This document shows, in pieces, positions 36,434 through 46,171 of a stretch of 64,000 nucleotides of DNA; position 1 is the first letter of the stretch, and every line of letters begins with the position of its first letter. The notes under the pieces were generated by a model, which made no database searches, had not been told where the DNA came from, and saw only the letters and a list, made by a program, of their open reading frames with translations. Made by a program: the position numbers and the translations under genes. The stretch comes from Gammaproteobacteria bacterium (GTDB lineage: Bacteria > Pseudomonadota > Gammaproteobacteria > DSM-16500), in contig JAJNBC010000011.1 of NCBI GenBank assembly GCA_021156085.1, forward strand, positions 1-64,000. Reading direction: 5' to 3'.

Positions 36434-39070
36434 ATGGTAAAAAATGATGTCCTGAGGTTACCTGAAAAAAAAGGCTCTGTTAAACAAGAGGATAAAAAAG
36501 GTATTTCTATGGAAAAGCTTGCTAAGTTTGCTGATGATATTAGTGTTGATGTGGATGTTCTGCGCGCTCAATTTAAAGATGCAGGTATTGTAATAGCAAC
36601 CGACGATACGGTTTCTGAAGAAGAAAAGCAGAAATTGCTCCGTTATTTGCAGCAACATCATGGCGCAAAATCCGATGTATTGCCGGAAAAAATTGTTTTA
36701 CGTCGGGCTAAAACGAGCGAGCTTAAAGTTGCAGGAGGACAAGGTCCTCGTAAGACTATTAGCGTTCAAGTTCGTAAAAAACGCACTTTTATCAAGCGTC
36801 CCCTTATAGAACAAGAGCAACCTGTTGTGAAATCGGTTACATCTGAACCTGCTTCGATAACAGAAGCAGCCGTCGCTCCTTCTCCGGTAGCTGAGATAAG
36901 AGAACAAGAGAATACTCAAGTTGCAGCAAGCCAATTTGTAGAAAAAACAGTTGTATTGCCGTCAGCTGAAGAATTTGTTGCTGAAATGCCTTCTCCTGTT
37001 ACAGAAGATAAGAAAGTGACCGACAAAACTAAAGGTAAAATAAAAAAGCATCCCCCAGCAACGCGCGTAGAACAAGATGAGAGTGAAGGGAGTAGACTTA
37101 AAAAGAAAAAGAAGAGCCGTGGAGGGGCAGGACGAGAGAATGAACATAAATATGATGCTCTATTAGGAAAAGGAGCGAAGCTGGGTTTAGTCTTGCGGGG
37201 GGGCAGTAGCGATGAGTTAGATATGCTTGAAAGCCGGCGTTCTCGTAGGTCAAGCCGAGGGCGCAAGCCCCAGGTGCAAATTCAAGCATTTAATAAACCT
37301 ACTACACCTATAGTGCGCGAAGTCACCCTAACAGAAACCATTACAGTCGGTGATCTAGCACAAAAAATGTCAGTTAAAGCCTCTGAAGTCATTAAAACTA
37401 TGATGAAGATGGGGGCGATTGTGACTATCAATCAAATCATTGATCAAGATACGGCGACGCTTGTTATTGAAGAGATGGGCCATAAAGCTAAGTTGATTAG
37501 TTCTTATGCTTTAGAAGAAGCTTTAACGAAACAAGTAGAGGTGCAAGGTGAAGAAGTGCATCGCGCACCCGTAGTGACCATCATGGGCCATGTTGATCAC
37601 GGTAAAACTTCATTGCTTGACATGATTCGTCGTACTAAAGTCACGGCACTCGAGGCGGGTGGAATTACGCAACATATCGGTGCCTATCATGTTGAAACTG
37701 ATAAAGGCATGATTACTTTTCTGGATACACCGGGGCATGCGGCGTTCACTGCTATGCGCGCACGCGGCGCTAAATTGACAGATATAGTAGTGCTAGTAGT
37801 GGCAGCGGATGACGGCGTCATGCCTCAAACAATTGAAGCGATTAATCATGCTAAAGCAGGGGGTGTTCCTATTGTCGTTGCAGTGAATAAAATTGATAAA
37901 CCCGAGGCAGATCTTGATCGTGTTAGAAATGACTTATCTATACACGGGTTGATTCCAGAAGAATGGGGCGGTGAAAACATTTTTGTGCCTTTGTCTGCTA
38001 AGACAGGACAAGGAGTGGATAAATTACTGGATTCTATTTTGGTGCAAGCAGAAGTTTTAGATTTAAAAGCAGTTGTTAATTGTCCGGCGCGTGGTGTGGT
38101 GATTGAGTCGCGTTTAGATAAAGGACGTGGCGCAGTAGCGAGCGTTTTAGTGCAACAAGGCACATTGTGTAAAGGTGAGCTCATGCTAGCGGGTTTTGAA
38201 TACGGCCGTATACGTATGTTATCGGATGAGAATGGTAAAGCAGTGGAGAGTGCAGGTCCGTCCATTCCAGTAGAAATACTCGGATTGTCGAGTACACCGA
38301 ATGCTGGCGATGAATTTATGATAGTCAAAGATGAGCGGCGTGCGCGCGAAGTTGCTTTGTTTCGGCAAGGTAAATTTCGTGAAGTTAAATTAGCGCGTCA
38401 AAACGCTTTAAAGCTGGAAAATATATTGCAACGTATGGGTACGGATGAAAAAGCAGGGCGTACTTTAAATATTGTTTTAAAAGCAGATGTGCAAGGTTCT
38501 GCAGAAGCACTAGCTCAAGCTTTGTCAGAAATTTCCGCGCCTAATGTAAAAGTAAAAATTGTTTCGAGTGCGGTGGGCGGAATTAATGAAACTGATGTAA
38601 ATTTAGCGGTTGCTTCGAATGCTATTATGATTGGCTTTAATGTGCGTGCCAGTGGGGAGGCGCGTAAGCTCATTGAAGTGGAAGGGGTAGATGTTCATTA
38701 TCACAGCATTATTTATGATGTGATTGATGAAGTGAAACGCGCTGTCAGTGGCTTTATGGCACCTGAGATTCAAGAAAAAATCGTTGGACTTGCAGAGGTG
38801 CGCGATGTATTCCGTTCATCAAAAATGGGTGCGATTGCGGGTTGTATGGTTTTGGAAGGCTCTGTGCGCCGAAACTGCCCTATTCGGGTCTTGCGTGATA
38901 ATATCGTCGTGTTTGAAGGAGTGTTAGAATCTTTGCGCCGTTTCAAAGAAGATGCTGCTGAAGTGCGACATGGCATGGAATGTGGAATTGGTGTGAAAAG
39001 TTATAACGATATTAAGCCGGGGGATCAAATCGAAGTATTTGAAAAAATCGAAGTGAGAAGAGCCCTTTAA
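36434..39070 (+). CDS. infB: translation initiation factor IF-2
   Basis: 878 residues. N-terminal IF2N helix set ([18 protein letters not shown]), a charged linker rich in Lys/Glu, a second IF2N ([24 protein letters not shown]), then the GTPase: G1 [13 protein letters not shown]3 DTPGHAAF, G4 NKID, followed by domains II-IV. Brings fMet-tRNA to the 30S subunit. The start at 36434 has GAGAGG upstream; an internal ATG at 36510 could give a shorter form. Confidence 0.97.
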   Translation: MVKNDVLRLPEKKGSVKQEDKKGISMEKLAKFADDISVDVDVLRAQFKDAGIVIATDDTVSEEEKQKLLRYLQQHHGAKSDVLPEKIVLRRAKTSELKVAGGQGPRKTISVQVRKKRTFIKRPLIEQEQPVVKSVTSEPASITEAAVAPSPVAEIREQENTQVAASQFVEKTVVLPSAEEFVAEMPSPVTEDKKVTDKTKGKIKKHPPATRVEQDESEGSRLKKKKKSRGGAGRENEHKYDALLGKGAKLGLVLRGGSSDELDMLESRRSRRSSRGRKPQVQIQAFNKPTTPIVREVTLTETITVGDLAQKMSVKASEVIKTMMKMGAIVTINQIIDQDTATLVIEEMGHKAKLISSYALEEALTKQVEVQGEEVHRAPVVTIMGHVDHGKTSLLDMIRRTKVTALEAGGITQHIGAYHVETDKGMITFLDTPGHAAFTAMRARGAKLTDIVVLVVAADDGVMPQTIEAINHAKAGGVPIVVAVNKIDKPEADLDRVRNDLSIHGLIPEEWGGENIFVPLSAKTGQGVDKLLDSILVQAEVLDLKAVVNCPARGVVIESRLDKGRGAVASVLVQQGTLCKGELMLAGFEYGRIRMLSDENGKAVESAGPSIPVEILGLSSTPNAGDEFMIVKDERRAREVALFRQGKFREVKLARQNALKLENILQRMGTDEKAGRTLNIVLKADVQGSAEALAQALSEISAPNVKVKIVSSAVGGINETDVNLAVASNAIMIGFNVRASGEARKLIEVEGVDVHYHSIIYDVIDEVKRAVSGFMAPEIQEKIVGLAEVRDVFRSSKMGAIAGCMVLEGSVRRNCPIRVLRDNIVVFEGVLESLRRFKEDAAEVRHGMECGIGVKSYNDIKPGDQIEVFEKIEVRRAL

Positions 39071-39072
39071 AT

Positions 39073-39423
39073 ATGCCGAAAAGCTATAGTCGCATCCAGC
39101 GCATTGCAGATTTAATCCAAGTTGCATTGGCAGAGATTCTTCAAATGAATGCACGGGGTTTAAATTATGGTATGGCTACAATTACGGGAGTAACAGTGTC
39201 GGCCGATCTCTCTTTTGCTAAAGTCTATGTGAGCGTATTGGAAGATGAAAAAGCGGTAGAAATCATTGCTGGTTTGAATAAAGAAGCAAAGTTTTTCCGC
39301 TATGCATTAGCCAATGCAATTGATTTGCGGATTACGCCAGAATTGAAATTTTTTTATGATGATTCAGTTGTGCGCGGTAGCCGAATTTCTTCTCTTATAA
39401 ACGATGCATTAAAAAAACAATAA
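39073..39423 (+). CDS. rbfA: ribosome-binding factor A
   Basis: 116 residues, KH-like fold; RIQRIADLIQVALAEIL at the N-terminus and VTVSADLSFAKVYVSVL are characteristic. Needed for 16S 5'-end maturation and cold growth. Starts 2 bp after infB stop. Confidence 0.96.
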   Translation: MPKSYSRIQRIADLIQVALAEILQMNARGLNYGMATITGVTVSADLSFAKVYVSVLEDEKAVEIIAGLNKEAKFFRYALANAIDLRITPELKFFYDDSVVRGSRISSLINDALKKQ

Positions 39424-39427
39424 ACTT

Positions 39428-40363
39428 ATGACTAAACCTATCTTGAAAAGAATTGATGGCATTTTATTGCTTGATAAGCCGATGTATATTACTTCTAATG
39501 ATGCTTTGCAGCGCGTAAAGCGGTTATTTGGGGCAAAGAAAGCGGGCCATACTGGAATTTTAGATCCGCGTGCTACGGGCATGCTGCCTATTTGTTTTGG
39601 CGAGGCAACAAAATTTTCTCAGTATTTGCTTGAGTCCGATAAGTGCTATCAAGTTACTGCAAAACTAGGAGTGAAGACACGTACAGGTGACACAGAAGGG
39701 GAAGTGATAGAAATAAGGCCTGTGACTGGTATCACTCAGGAACAAATTGAAGAAGTTCTGCGCCAATTTGAAGGGCCTATCCAGCAAGTTCCTCCTATGT
39801 ATTCCGCTCTTAAAATTCAGGGTAAGTCTCTATATGAATTAGCACGTCAAGGTATTCAAATTCCTCGTGAAGCGCGGGCTGTCAATATCTATAAGTTGCA
39901 ATTGATTGAGTTTCAGGGAGATACCTTGCAATTAGAAGTGCAATGCAGCAAAGGAACCTATGTACGTACTTTAGTTGAGGATATCGGTGAATTATTAAAA
40001 TGTGGCGCCCATGTGAGTGCGTTACGCCGTTCGGTTGTCTTGCCTTATAATGAAATTAAAATGTATACCTTGGCTACGTTAGAAGATGTACATAAACAAT
40101 TTGGGATGGATGCATTAGCTCAGTATTTGCTGCCACTAGAGACATCTGTTCAAAATTTACCAGCAGTTAAGCTTTCCAATGCGGCCGCTTTTTATATGAA
40201 AATGGGGCAATCCGTAATGGTTCCTCATTTTCCAGCGCAAGGCTTGGTGCGGATTTATTCATGTCATGATGAATTCATGGGTGTGGGTGAAATTTTGGAA
40301 GATGGGCGGGTGGCTCCACGTCGTTTAGTCGCTATGCCGCAAAAAATGGCAGAGGCCGTCTAA
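39428..40363 (+). CDS. truB: tRNA pseudouridine-55 synthase
   Basis: 311 residues. Catalytic GHTGILDPRATGMLPICFGEATKFSQYL carries the Asp (residue about 46). Also KTRTGDTEGEV, QVPPMYSALKIQGKSLYELAR, CSKGTYVRTLVEDIG and a C-terminal PUA domain. Makes Psi55 in the T-loop of tRNAs. Starts 4 bp after rbfA stop. Confidence 0.97.
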   Translation: MTKPILKRIDGILLLDKPMYITSNDALQRVKRLFGAKKAGHTGILDPRATGMLPICFGEATKFSQYLLESDKCYQVTAKLGVKTRTGDTEGEVIEIRPVTGITQEQIEEVLRQFEGPIQQVPPMYSALKIQGKSLYELARQGIQIPREARAVNIYKLQLIEFQGDTLQLEVQCSKGTYVRTLVEDIGELLKCGAHVSALRRSVVLPYNEIKMYTLATLEDVHKQFGMDALAQYLLPLETSVQNLPAVKLSNAAAFYMKMGQSVMVPHFPAQGLVRIYSCHDEFMGVGEILEDGRVAPRRLVAMPQKMAEAV

Positions 40364-40366
40364 ATT

Positions 40367-40397
40367 GCTTGTTCTTAATGCCTGTCCTCGCTACAAT
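40367..40397 (+). promoter_or_regulatory. candidate rpsO promoter
   Basis: TACAAT at 40392-40397 is a good -10; the best -35 candidates TTGCTT (19-bp spacer) or TTGTTC (15-bp spacer) are imperfect. An rpsO promoter at this place is known in E. coli. Confidence 0.4.
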
Positions 40398-40436
40398 AGC
40401 CGTCTTTTACGAATATTGAATGGGGAGTGACATGAC

Positions 40437-40706
40437 ATGTCCTTAACTACAGCTGCGACAGCTCAGATTGTGAAGACTTATCAACGGGCAAAAGCAGATA
40501 CAGGTTCTTCTGAAGTGCAAATTGCTTTATTGACTGCACGCATTGAAGGTTTGACTGAGCATCTAAAAGTTCATAAACATGATTGTCATACGCGTTATGG
40601 CTTGACGAATCTTGTTAGCCAAAGACGCAGGTTGTTAAACTATATTAAGAGAAAAAATTTGAAATTGTATCGTGAATTGATTCAGAAACTGGACATGCGC
40701 GGATAA
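40437..40706 (+). CDS. rpsO: ribosomal protein S15
   Basis: 89 residues, exact family length. ADTGSSEVQIALLTARI and HDCHTRYGLTNLVSQRRRLLNYIKR are diagnostic. ATG at 40437 follows GGGGAG. Primary 16S-binding protein; usually autoregulated by binding its own leader. The 132-bp gap to pnp contains no convincing terminator. Confidence 0.98.
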   Translation: MSLTTAATAQIVKTYQRAKADTGSSEVQIALLTARIEGLTEHLKVHKHDCHTRYGLTNLVSQRRRLLNYIKRKNLKLYRELIQKLDMRG

Positions 40707-40838
40707 ATTTGGGATTTCATTCTTATCTTGCCTTTTGTGTTTCTTTTTTCCCCAGGGTCGTTTTTATCTTTATGACTGGTATTTTTTATCATAAGGACTA
40801 GATTCAAAAAATTTTGTATTTTTATTAGGATATTTTAA

Positions 40839-42935
40839 ATGGCTTCAGTAACAAAGACAGTGCGTTATGGTAATCATGATCTAACCCTTGAAACCGGAAG
40901 AATTGCGCGGCAAGCGAATGGTGCTGTCATGGTAACTATGGATGACACCCTTATATTAGCAACGGTAGTGGGTAAAAAAATAGATAACGAAGATCGCGAT
41001 TTTTTTCCATTAACTGTCAACTATCAGGAACGTAGTTATGCTGCAGGCCGTATTCCAGGTGGTTATATTAAACGCGAAGGTAGGCCGAGCGAAAAAGAAA
41101 CCTTAACATCCCGTTTAATTGATCGTCCGTTGCGTCCATTATTTCCTAAAGGCTTCACTAGCGAAGTACAAATTATTGTAACAGTTTTATCAATGAACCC
41201 AGAAGTTGATCCCAATATTCCTGCGATGATTGGTGCTTCTGCAGCATTAGCTGTTTCTGGCTTACCTTTTATGGGACCTCTTGGTGCTGCACGTGTAGGT
41301 TATATAGACGGTTCTTATGTGCTTAATCCAACGTATTCTCAACTAAAGATATCAGACTTAGAGATGGTCGTTGCAGGGACAGAACATGCTGTATTGATGG
41401 TTGAATCAGAAGCAAAAGAATTGTCAGAGGCTGTCATGTTGGGCGCTGTCATGTTTGGGCATCGCGAAATGCAAGTCATTATAAATGCTATTAAAGAGTT
41501 AGCACAGGAAGCAGGTAAAGCAGCCTGGGAATGGGAAGTCCCCAATATGAATTTGGAAATTCAGGGCCGAGTGACGGAGCTTGCAAGAGCTGCCCTGATC
41601 CAAGCTTATCAAATAAGTGATAAACAAAAACGTCAAGATACTATTGCAGATATACGTGATTCTGTTCTTAGCAAAATGTTGGCGGCTGAGGCTGCCAAAG
41701 AAGATGATATGGTATTTATCTCTGATATTAAATACGTGTTGAATCATATGGAGAGTGATATCGTGCGTAGCCGTATTTTAGAGGGTTTACCCCGTATTGA
41801 TGGACGTGATACTAAAACGGTTCGACCTATTCATGTGGAGACGAGTTTTCTCCCTCGTACTCACGGCTCTGCTTTATTTACTCGGGGTGAAACACAAGCT
41901 ATTGTGGTTGCAACGTTAGGTACGGAGCGTGATTCTCAAATCATTGATGCTTTAGAAGGCGAACGTAAAGATCCTTTTATGTTGCATTATAATTTCCCTC
42001 CCTATTCTGTAGGTGAAGTAGGATTTGTGGGTAGCCCAAAGCGTCGTGAAATTGGCCATGGTAATTTAGCGAGACGCAGTTTAGCGGCGATATTGCCTTC
42101 TCAAGCAGAGTTCTCTTATGTCATTCGCGTAGTGTCGGAAATTACTGAATCCAACGGATCAAGCTCTATGGCAACAGTGTGCGGAGCCAGTTTGGCGTTA
42201 ATGGATGCGGGTGTCCCTACGCGTGCGCATGTGGCGGGTATTGCCATGGGCTTAGTCAAGGAAGGTGATCGTTATGCTGTATTGTCCGATATTTTAGGTG
42301 ATGAAGATCATTTGGGCGATATGGATTTCAAAGTGGCTGGTACCTTAGGGGGTGTGACTGCGTTGCAGATGGATATCAAAATCGATGGTATCACTGAAAA
42401 TATCATGAGAGATGCCTTGGAGCAAGCAAGAGAAGGGCGTTTGCATATTTTAGAAATCATGAATCGTACCCTTAGTCATCCACGTAGTGAAATGTCGGCC
42501 TATGCGCCTCGCATTTTAACTATGCGTGTGCCTTCTGATAAAATCCGAGATGTCATTGGTAAGGGCGGCGTGATGATTCGTGCGCTGACAGAAGAAACAG
42601 GCACAGTTATTGATATTAGTGATGATGGCATGGTGCGTATTGCTGCAGCTGATTTAGCAGCTTGTGAAAATGCAATGCGTCGTATCGAATCCATCACAGC
42701 GGATGTGGTCGTTGGCGGGGTGTATGAAGGCCCTGTTGTGAAGTTAATGGATTTTGGCGCTATCGTTAATATTCTTCCTGGAAAGCAAGGTTTAGTGCAT
42801 ATTTCACAGATTGCAAATGAGCGGGTGGAAAAAGTCAGTGATAAATTAGCTGAAGGTCAGATAGTTAAAGTGAAAGTACTTGAAATGGACAAGCAGGGCA
42901 GAATTCGCTTGAGCATGAAGGAAGTCGAAGTGTAG
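40839..42935 (+). CDS. pnp: polyribonucleotide nucleotidyltransferase
   Basis: 698 residues. Two RNase PH domains (about 5-215 and 310-535), linker helices, KH domain ([20 protein letters not shown], about 565) and S1 ([19 protein letters not shown], about 635). Phosphorolytic 3'-5' exonuclease of the degradosome. Usual last gene of this operon; convergent with ppa. Confidence 0.98.
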   Translation: MASVTKTVRYGNHDLTLETGRIARQANGAVMVTMDDTLILATVVGKKIDNEDRDFFPLTVNYQERSYAAGRIPGGYIKREGRPSEKETLTSRLIDRPLRPLFPKGFTSEVQIIVTVLSMNPEVDPNIPAMIGASAALAVSGLPFMGPLGAARVGYIDGSYVLNPTYSQLKISDLEMVVAGTEHAVLMVESEAKELSEAVMLGAVMFGHREMQVIINAIKELAQEAGKAAWEWEVPNMNLEIQGRVTELARAALIQAYQISDKQKRQDTIADIRDSVLSKMLAAEAAKEDDMVFISDIKYVLNHMESDIVRSRILEGLPRIDGRDTKTVRPIHVETSFLPRTHGSALFTRGETQAIVVATLGTERDSQIIDALEGERKDPFMLHYNFPPYSVGEVGFVGSPKRREIGHGNLARRSLAAILPSQAEFSYVIRVVSEITESNGSSSMATVCGASLALMDAGVPTRAHVAGIAMGLVKEGDRYAVLSDILGDEDHLGDMDFKVAGTLGGVTALQMDIKIDGITENIMRDALEQAREGRLHILEIMNRTLSHPRSEMSAYAPRILTMRVPSDKIRDVIGKGGVMIRALTEETGTVIDISDDGMVRIAAADLAACENAMRRIESITADVVVGGVYEGPVVKLMDFGAIVNILPGKQGLVHISQIANERVEKVSDKLAEGQIVKVKVLEMDKQGRIRLSMKEVEV

Positions 42936-42960
42936 CAGCGCTTCATGCTGCTCCACTTTC
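42927..42960. terminator. bidirectional hairpin between pnp and ppa
   Basis: GAAGTG-T-AGCAGC, loop GCTTCAT, GCTGCT-C-CACTTTC. It spans the two stop codons, which are only 7 bp apart, and has T-rich sequence on the plus-strand side. Confidence 0.6.
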
Positions 42961-43485
42961 TTTCTTAAACTTTTCTACGCCTGCCAAAATTTCTTTTTTT
43001 GCAGCATCGGCATTTTCCCAGCCATTTGTTTTAACCCATTTTCCTTTTTCCAAATCTTTATAATGCTGGAAAAAATGCTCAATGGATGCCAGGAATTTTA
43101 TTCCTAAATCTTCGGGTTTATGAATAGATTGATAACGTGTAGAAAGCTTATCAACTGGTACAGCTAAGATTTTTGTATCTATTCCAGACTCATCTGTCAT
43201 TAATAACATACCGACTGGCCGGCAGCGAATAATGACCCCGGGTGCTAATGAAAAAGGTGTGACTACTAATACATCTACTGGATCACCATCTTCCGATAAC
43301 GTCTGAGGGATAAAACCATATTCGCAGGGATAATGCATACAAGTCTCTATAAACCTGTCTACCATTAGCATTCCGCTGTTTTTATCTACCTCATATTTAA
43401 TGGGATTGCTGTGTGAAGCAATTTCAATGACAACATTAATATCATCGGGTATCTGGTGACCCGCGGGTAATTGTTCTAAGTTCAT
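42943..43485 (-). CDS. ppa: inorganic pyrophosphatase
   Basis: 180 residues, family I. Metal-binding signature DGDPVDVLVV near residue 66, upstream YPCEYGFIPQTL, and KDLEKGKWVK. Hydrolyses pyrophosphate released by biosynthetic reactions. 17 bp after trhO stop, so possibly co-transcribed. Confidence 0.97.
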   Translation of the reverse strand: MNLEQLPAGHQIPDDINVVIEIASHSNPIKYEVDKNSGMLMVDRFIETCMHYPCEYGFIPQTLSEDGDPVDVLVVTPFSLAPGVIIRCRPVGMLLMTDESGIDTKILAVPVDKLSTRYQSIHKPEDLGIKFLASIEHFFQHYKDLEKGKWVKTNGWENADAAKKEILAGVEKFKKESGAA

Positions 43486-43502
43486 ATTTCTCCTTAATAA
43501 TT

Positions 43503-44213
43503 TTATAAAGTGATTGGTTCTAAATTAGGTTTTAGGGCTACACGCTCATCAAATACAAAGCAGGTTCCTTGATAGTGTGCGTTACCTATCATAGTAAAGT
43601 AATTAAGAATACCGCCATCTAACTGGTAAACTTCAGCAAATCCTTTATTTATTAGATATAAGCCAGCTTTTTCGCAGCGTACGCCACCCGTACAAAACAT
43701 CACTACAGGTTTATCAATGGGCAAGTTTTCTAAAGCATTTGGAAATTCACAGAAATCTTGGATATAGAGTTGGGTTGCTCCTAAGAAAGTCCCATATTTA
43801 ATTTCATAATCATTACGCGTATCTAAAAGAGTGAGTGTACGGCCTTCATCTAGCCATTGCTTAAGGTGTCGGGGCGAAAGGAGAGGAGCACGTTGCTGCA
43901 CCGGATTTATTTCAGGGCGTCGAAAAGTAATAATTTCTTTTTTAAGTTTCACTTTAAGTCGCTTAAAGGGCGGTGTAACAGAATAACTTTCTTTAAAATT
44001 TATGTCCTTAAAATAAAGATTCGTAGCACAATATGTTTTAAAGGCAGCAATATGAGTTATTTTTCCTGACAATGCTAAATTTATCCCTTCTGGACTTAAT
44101 AAAATAGTCCCTTTTAATTCTAACTTTTCACACTTTTTGAGCAAAAAAATGCGCAATTCGGGCAAGTTATCCAAAGCGATAAATTGATAGCCTGTTATAT
44201 TAAGAAATTGCAT
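43503..44213 (-). CDS. trhO: rhodanese-family tRNA U34 hydroxylase
   Basis: 236 residues. N-terminal domain with GTILLSPEGINLALSG, then a rhodanese domain with active-site CTGGVRCEKAGLYL. TrhO (YceA) makes 5-hydroxyuridine at tRNA position 34 using oxygen. C-terminal zinc-type tail is short here (ends LEPITL), compared with longer E. coli YceA. Start ATG at 44213. Confidence 0.92.
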   Translation of the reverse strand: MQFLNITGYQFIALDNLPELRIFLLKKCEKLELKGTILLSPEGINLALSGKITHIAAFKTYCATNLYFKDINFKESYSVTPPFKRLKVKLKKEIITFRRPEINPVQQRAPLLSPRHLKQWLDEGRTLTLLDTRNDYEIKYGTFLGATQLYIQDFCEFPNALENLPIDKPVVMFCTGGVRCEKAGLYLINKGFAEVYQLDGGILNYFTMIGNAHYQGTCFVFDERVALKPNLEPITL

Positions 44214-44356
44214 AAGCTTTGCGATGATAGAGGGCTAAAAAATGAGAGCCCACTTTACTTGAGAAAAATAAGAACGTCAAATGGTGCATCAAGTCTTTCT
44301 GGAAAATTTCAGTACAACCCAGTAAGCTATGTCATCTTTAAAAAAAGAGGTGTGCC

Positions 44357-44698
44357 ATGGATTGTTTATTTTGTAAAATTGCTCAAGGTGTTGTACCAGC
44401 TGAAATTATTTATCAAGATGATGAAGTGATAGGATTTAATGATATTAATCCCCATGCTCCGCATCATAAACTGATTATTCCACGCAAGCATATTGCTACC
44501 CTCAATGAGTTGGAGGAGAAAGATACATTATTAGTGGGCCATATGGTGCAGACAGCCAAAGTATTAGCAAAAGAAAATAATATAGCAGAAGAGGGATATC
44601 GTTTAGTCATAAATTGTAATCCAGGCGCTGGTCAGACAGTATTCCATCTTCATTTACATTTATTGGGGGGGCGTCGCTTAACTTGGCCTCCGGGCTAA
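44357..44698 (+). CDS. hinT: HIT-family purine nucleoside phosphoramidase
   Basis: 113 residues. [20 protein letters not shown] at the start and the histidine triad [11 protein letters not shown] near the end. HinT hydrolyses adenosine phosphoramidates, including aminoacyl-AMP. Ends just before folE; the frame of the next ORF opens inside it but the real folE start is later. Confidence 0.95.
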   Translation: MDCLFCKIAQGVVPAEIIYQDDEVIGFNDINPHAPHHKLIIPRKHIATLNELEEKDTLLVGHMVQTAKVLAKENNIAEEGYRLVINCNPGAGQTVFHLHLHLLGGRRLTWPPG

Positions 44699-44742
44699 GT
44701 CATTCTGACGTAAATTTATTTTTTAATAAAATAGGTACATTA

Positions 44743-45285
44743 ATGGATAATTATTTCAGAAAAATTATTGAAGAAATAGGCGAAGACAGTAGCCGAGATG
44801 GTTTAACCAAGACTCCGCAGCGCGCTGCAACTGCTTTTAAGTTTTTAACTAAAGGTTACTCACAATCAGTGGATGAAATTCTCAACGGCGCCCTATTTGA
44901 GGTAGATAGTAATGAAATGATCCTTGTGAAAGATATTGAGCTATATTCCTTGTGCGAACATCATTTATTGCCTTTCATTGGCAAATGTCATGTTGCTTAT
45001 ATTCCTACTGGCAAAATAATAGGGCTATCCAAAATAGCACGCATTGTAGATATGTTTGCACGGCGTTTACAAGTGCAAGAAAGATTGACCAAGCAGATTG
45101 CAGAAACAATATGGGAAGCAACAGCTGCTTGGGGCATCGGTGTGATTATTGAAGCTAGGCATTTGTGTATGATGATGCGCGGAGTGGAAAAACAAAATTC
45201 TGTGATGACGACTTCGGTGATGTTAGGTGGTTTCCGTACTGATCCGGGTACTAGATCAGAGTTCTTAAGTTTGGTGCGACCTTAA
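44743..45285 (+). CDS. folE: GTP cyclohydrolase I
   Basis: 180 residues from the ATG at 44743; the in-frame opening at 44683 overlaps hinT and is not needed. Zinc and catalytic residues in [20 protein letters not shown] and [32 protein letters not shown] is the GCHY signature. First step of tetrahydrofolate synthesis (GTP to dihydroneopterin triphosphate). Confidence 0.96.
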   Translation: MDNYFRKIIEEIGEDSSRDGLTKTPQRAATAFKFLTKGYSQSVDEILNGALFEVDSNEMILVKDIELYSLCEHHLLPFIGKCHVAYIPTGKIIGLSKIARIVDMFARRLQVQERLTKQIAETIWEATAAWGIGVIIEARHLCMMMRGVEKQNSVMTTSVMLGGFRTDPGTRSEFLSLVRP

Positions 45286-45304
45286 ACATAGGTAACACAA
45301 GGCC

Positions 45305-45452
45305 TTAGGGTCTTTTGACCGTTCTACTATGCCGGCTGTAACACTTTGATTTTTCGTGCTCCGATGCTCATTGACTCGCATGTCAACTGTGCTTCGGTGC
45401 TCAAAAATCAAAGCGTTTCATCTCGGCCTAGCGAATTGTCAGCAGATCCTAA
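45305..45452. repeat. 148-bp near-palindromic element (MITE/REP-like)
   Basis: A symmetric imperfect inverted repeat centred at 45378/45379. Outer arms start TTAGGGTCT and end AGATCCTAA; exact inner arms CTTTGATTTTT (45344-45354) and AAAAATCAAAG (45403-45413); centre TTGAC-TCGCAT-GTCAA. Between these the arms match with scattered mismatches over about 70 bases. It has no coding capacity. A diverged copy of the left arm lies at 63590-63635, so this is a dispersed family. Confidence 0.8.
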
Positions 45453-45460
45453 TGTCATTT

Positions 45461-45469
45461 TGCTATAAT
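45461..45469 (+). promoter_or_regulatory. extended -10 promoter
   Basis: TGCTATAAT lies 31 bp before the ATG at 45501 and needs little -35 support. It begins 8 bp after the palindromic element. Confidence 0.5.
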
Positions 45470-45500
45470 CTGCGTATGAGAAATTATTGAAAAATTCATT

Positions 45501-45773
45501 ATGACTAAACGTTATTTAAATATTGGCGGGATAATTGGTGTTTTTCTCGCTTTGATTATAGTAGAGGTTCTGTTATTACAAAATAAAATTCTTCTTTTAT
45601 CTATTGATGCAATGCAATCTTTTATAAATCAATGGGTCATCCATTGGCATGTGATTGCCGTCGGGTTGTTGCCTATTTATGTATCGGTAATATTCTTTGG
45701 TGCGCTTATCGCAGGGCTGTTTTTGGGCTCAATAATGCAGCGTTGGGTTATGTGGTTTTGCAATAAAATGTAA
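45501..45773 (+). CDS. small two-helix membrane protein, unknown
   Basis: 90 residues. Two hydrophobic segments (about 8-34 and 50-82) with a short linker (SFINQWVIHWH); positive residues at both ends. No family recognised. An extended -10 promoter precedes it. It sits between the palindromic element and the sRNA region, with no obvious partner. Confidence 0.6.
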   Translation: MTKRYLNIGGIIGVFLALIIVEVLLLQNKILLLSIDAMQSFINQWVIHWHVIAVGLLPIYVSVIFFGALIAGLFLGSIMQRWVMWFCNKM

Positions 45774-45999
45774 CTAGTTGATTATTCAAGAGGGTTGAGT
45801 TGCGTTATTATGGCATAATTGTGTAAGACTAATGCCATGATATTTTTAGGATACTACCGCCAATTGCATGCTTTTTTCTCCTCATCTTAATGTAACATAC
45901 TGAAAATTTTACAAATGTAGAATTCTTTTTATTTCTTTTGGCTAGCAAAATGCTTATTCAATGGCCAATTATTTTTATTCTTTTGTTATGATTTTAAAT
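45774..45999. promoter_or_regulatory. upstream region of the sRNA
   Basis: Non-coding. Contains a 7-bp inverted repeat ATGGCAT (45810-45816) / ATGCCAT (45832-45838) with TGTAAG in its loop, the short palindrome AGAATTCT (45919-45926), and a TATGAT -10 candidate at 45987-45992 without a good -35. This suits an activator-dependent promoter, but no perfect GacA/LetA box was found. Confidence 0.35.
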
Positions 46000-46141
46000 T
46001 CAAGGAAGAGAGAAGTATCGGTGCAGGGATTTGGCTTTAATTTTTAGGATAGGTCCGCTAAGGATAAGCGGGCAGGGCAGGATGCCCAAGGGAGGTAAGA
46101 GTAGGGGCGACTCTTCAGAAAAGAGGAGCGCCCTTATTTCT
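46000..46141 (+). ncRNA. CsrA/RsmA-sequestering sRNA (RsmY/RsmZ-like)
   Basis: About 140 nt with seven GGA motifs, several displayed in hairpin loops as CsrA requires. Hairpin 1: GTCCGCT / AGCGGGC (46053-46073), loop AAGGATA with GGA. Hairpin 2: GGGC-AGGAT-GCCC (46075-46087), a near-ideal CsrA loop. The linker contains AAGGGAGG. Hairpin 3: GGGCG-CTCTT / AAGAG-GCGCCC (46105-46133) followed by TTATTTCT acts as terminator. Further GGA motifs occur at AAGGAAG, AGGGATT and TTAGGATAGG before the hairpins. RsmY/Z-type RNAs bind and titrate CsrA and are driven by LetA/GacA in Legionellales. The 5' end is estimated from the TATGAT box. Confidence 0.65.
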
Positions 46142-46171
46142 AGTAAGTATTCATGCTCTTGTCTAAGATAA

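Noticed and set aside
36458-37289. Several antisense ORFs inside infB
   Set aside because: They mirror the Lys/Glu-rich linker codons and show no independent coding features.
45891-45913. GacA box TGTAA...TTACA
   Set aside because: Half-sites are separated by 13 bases, not the usual spacing, and the flanking G/C positions are missing.
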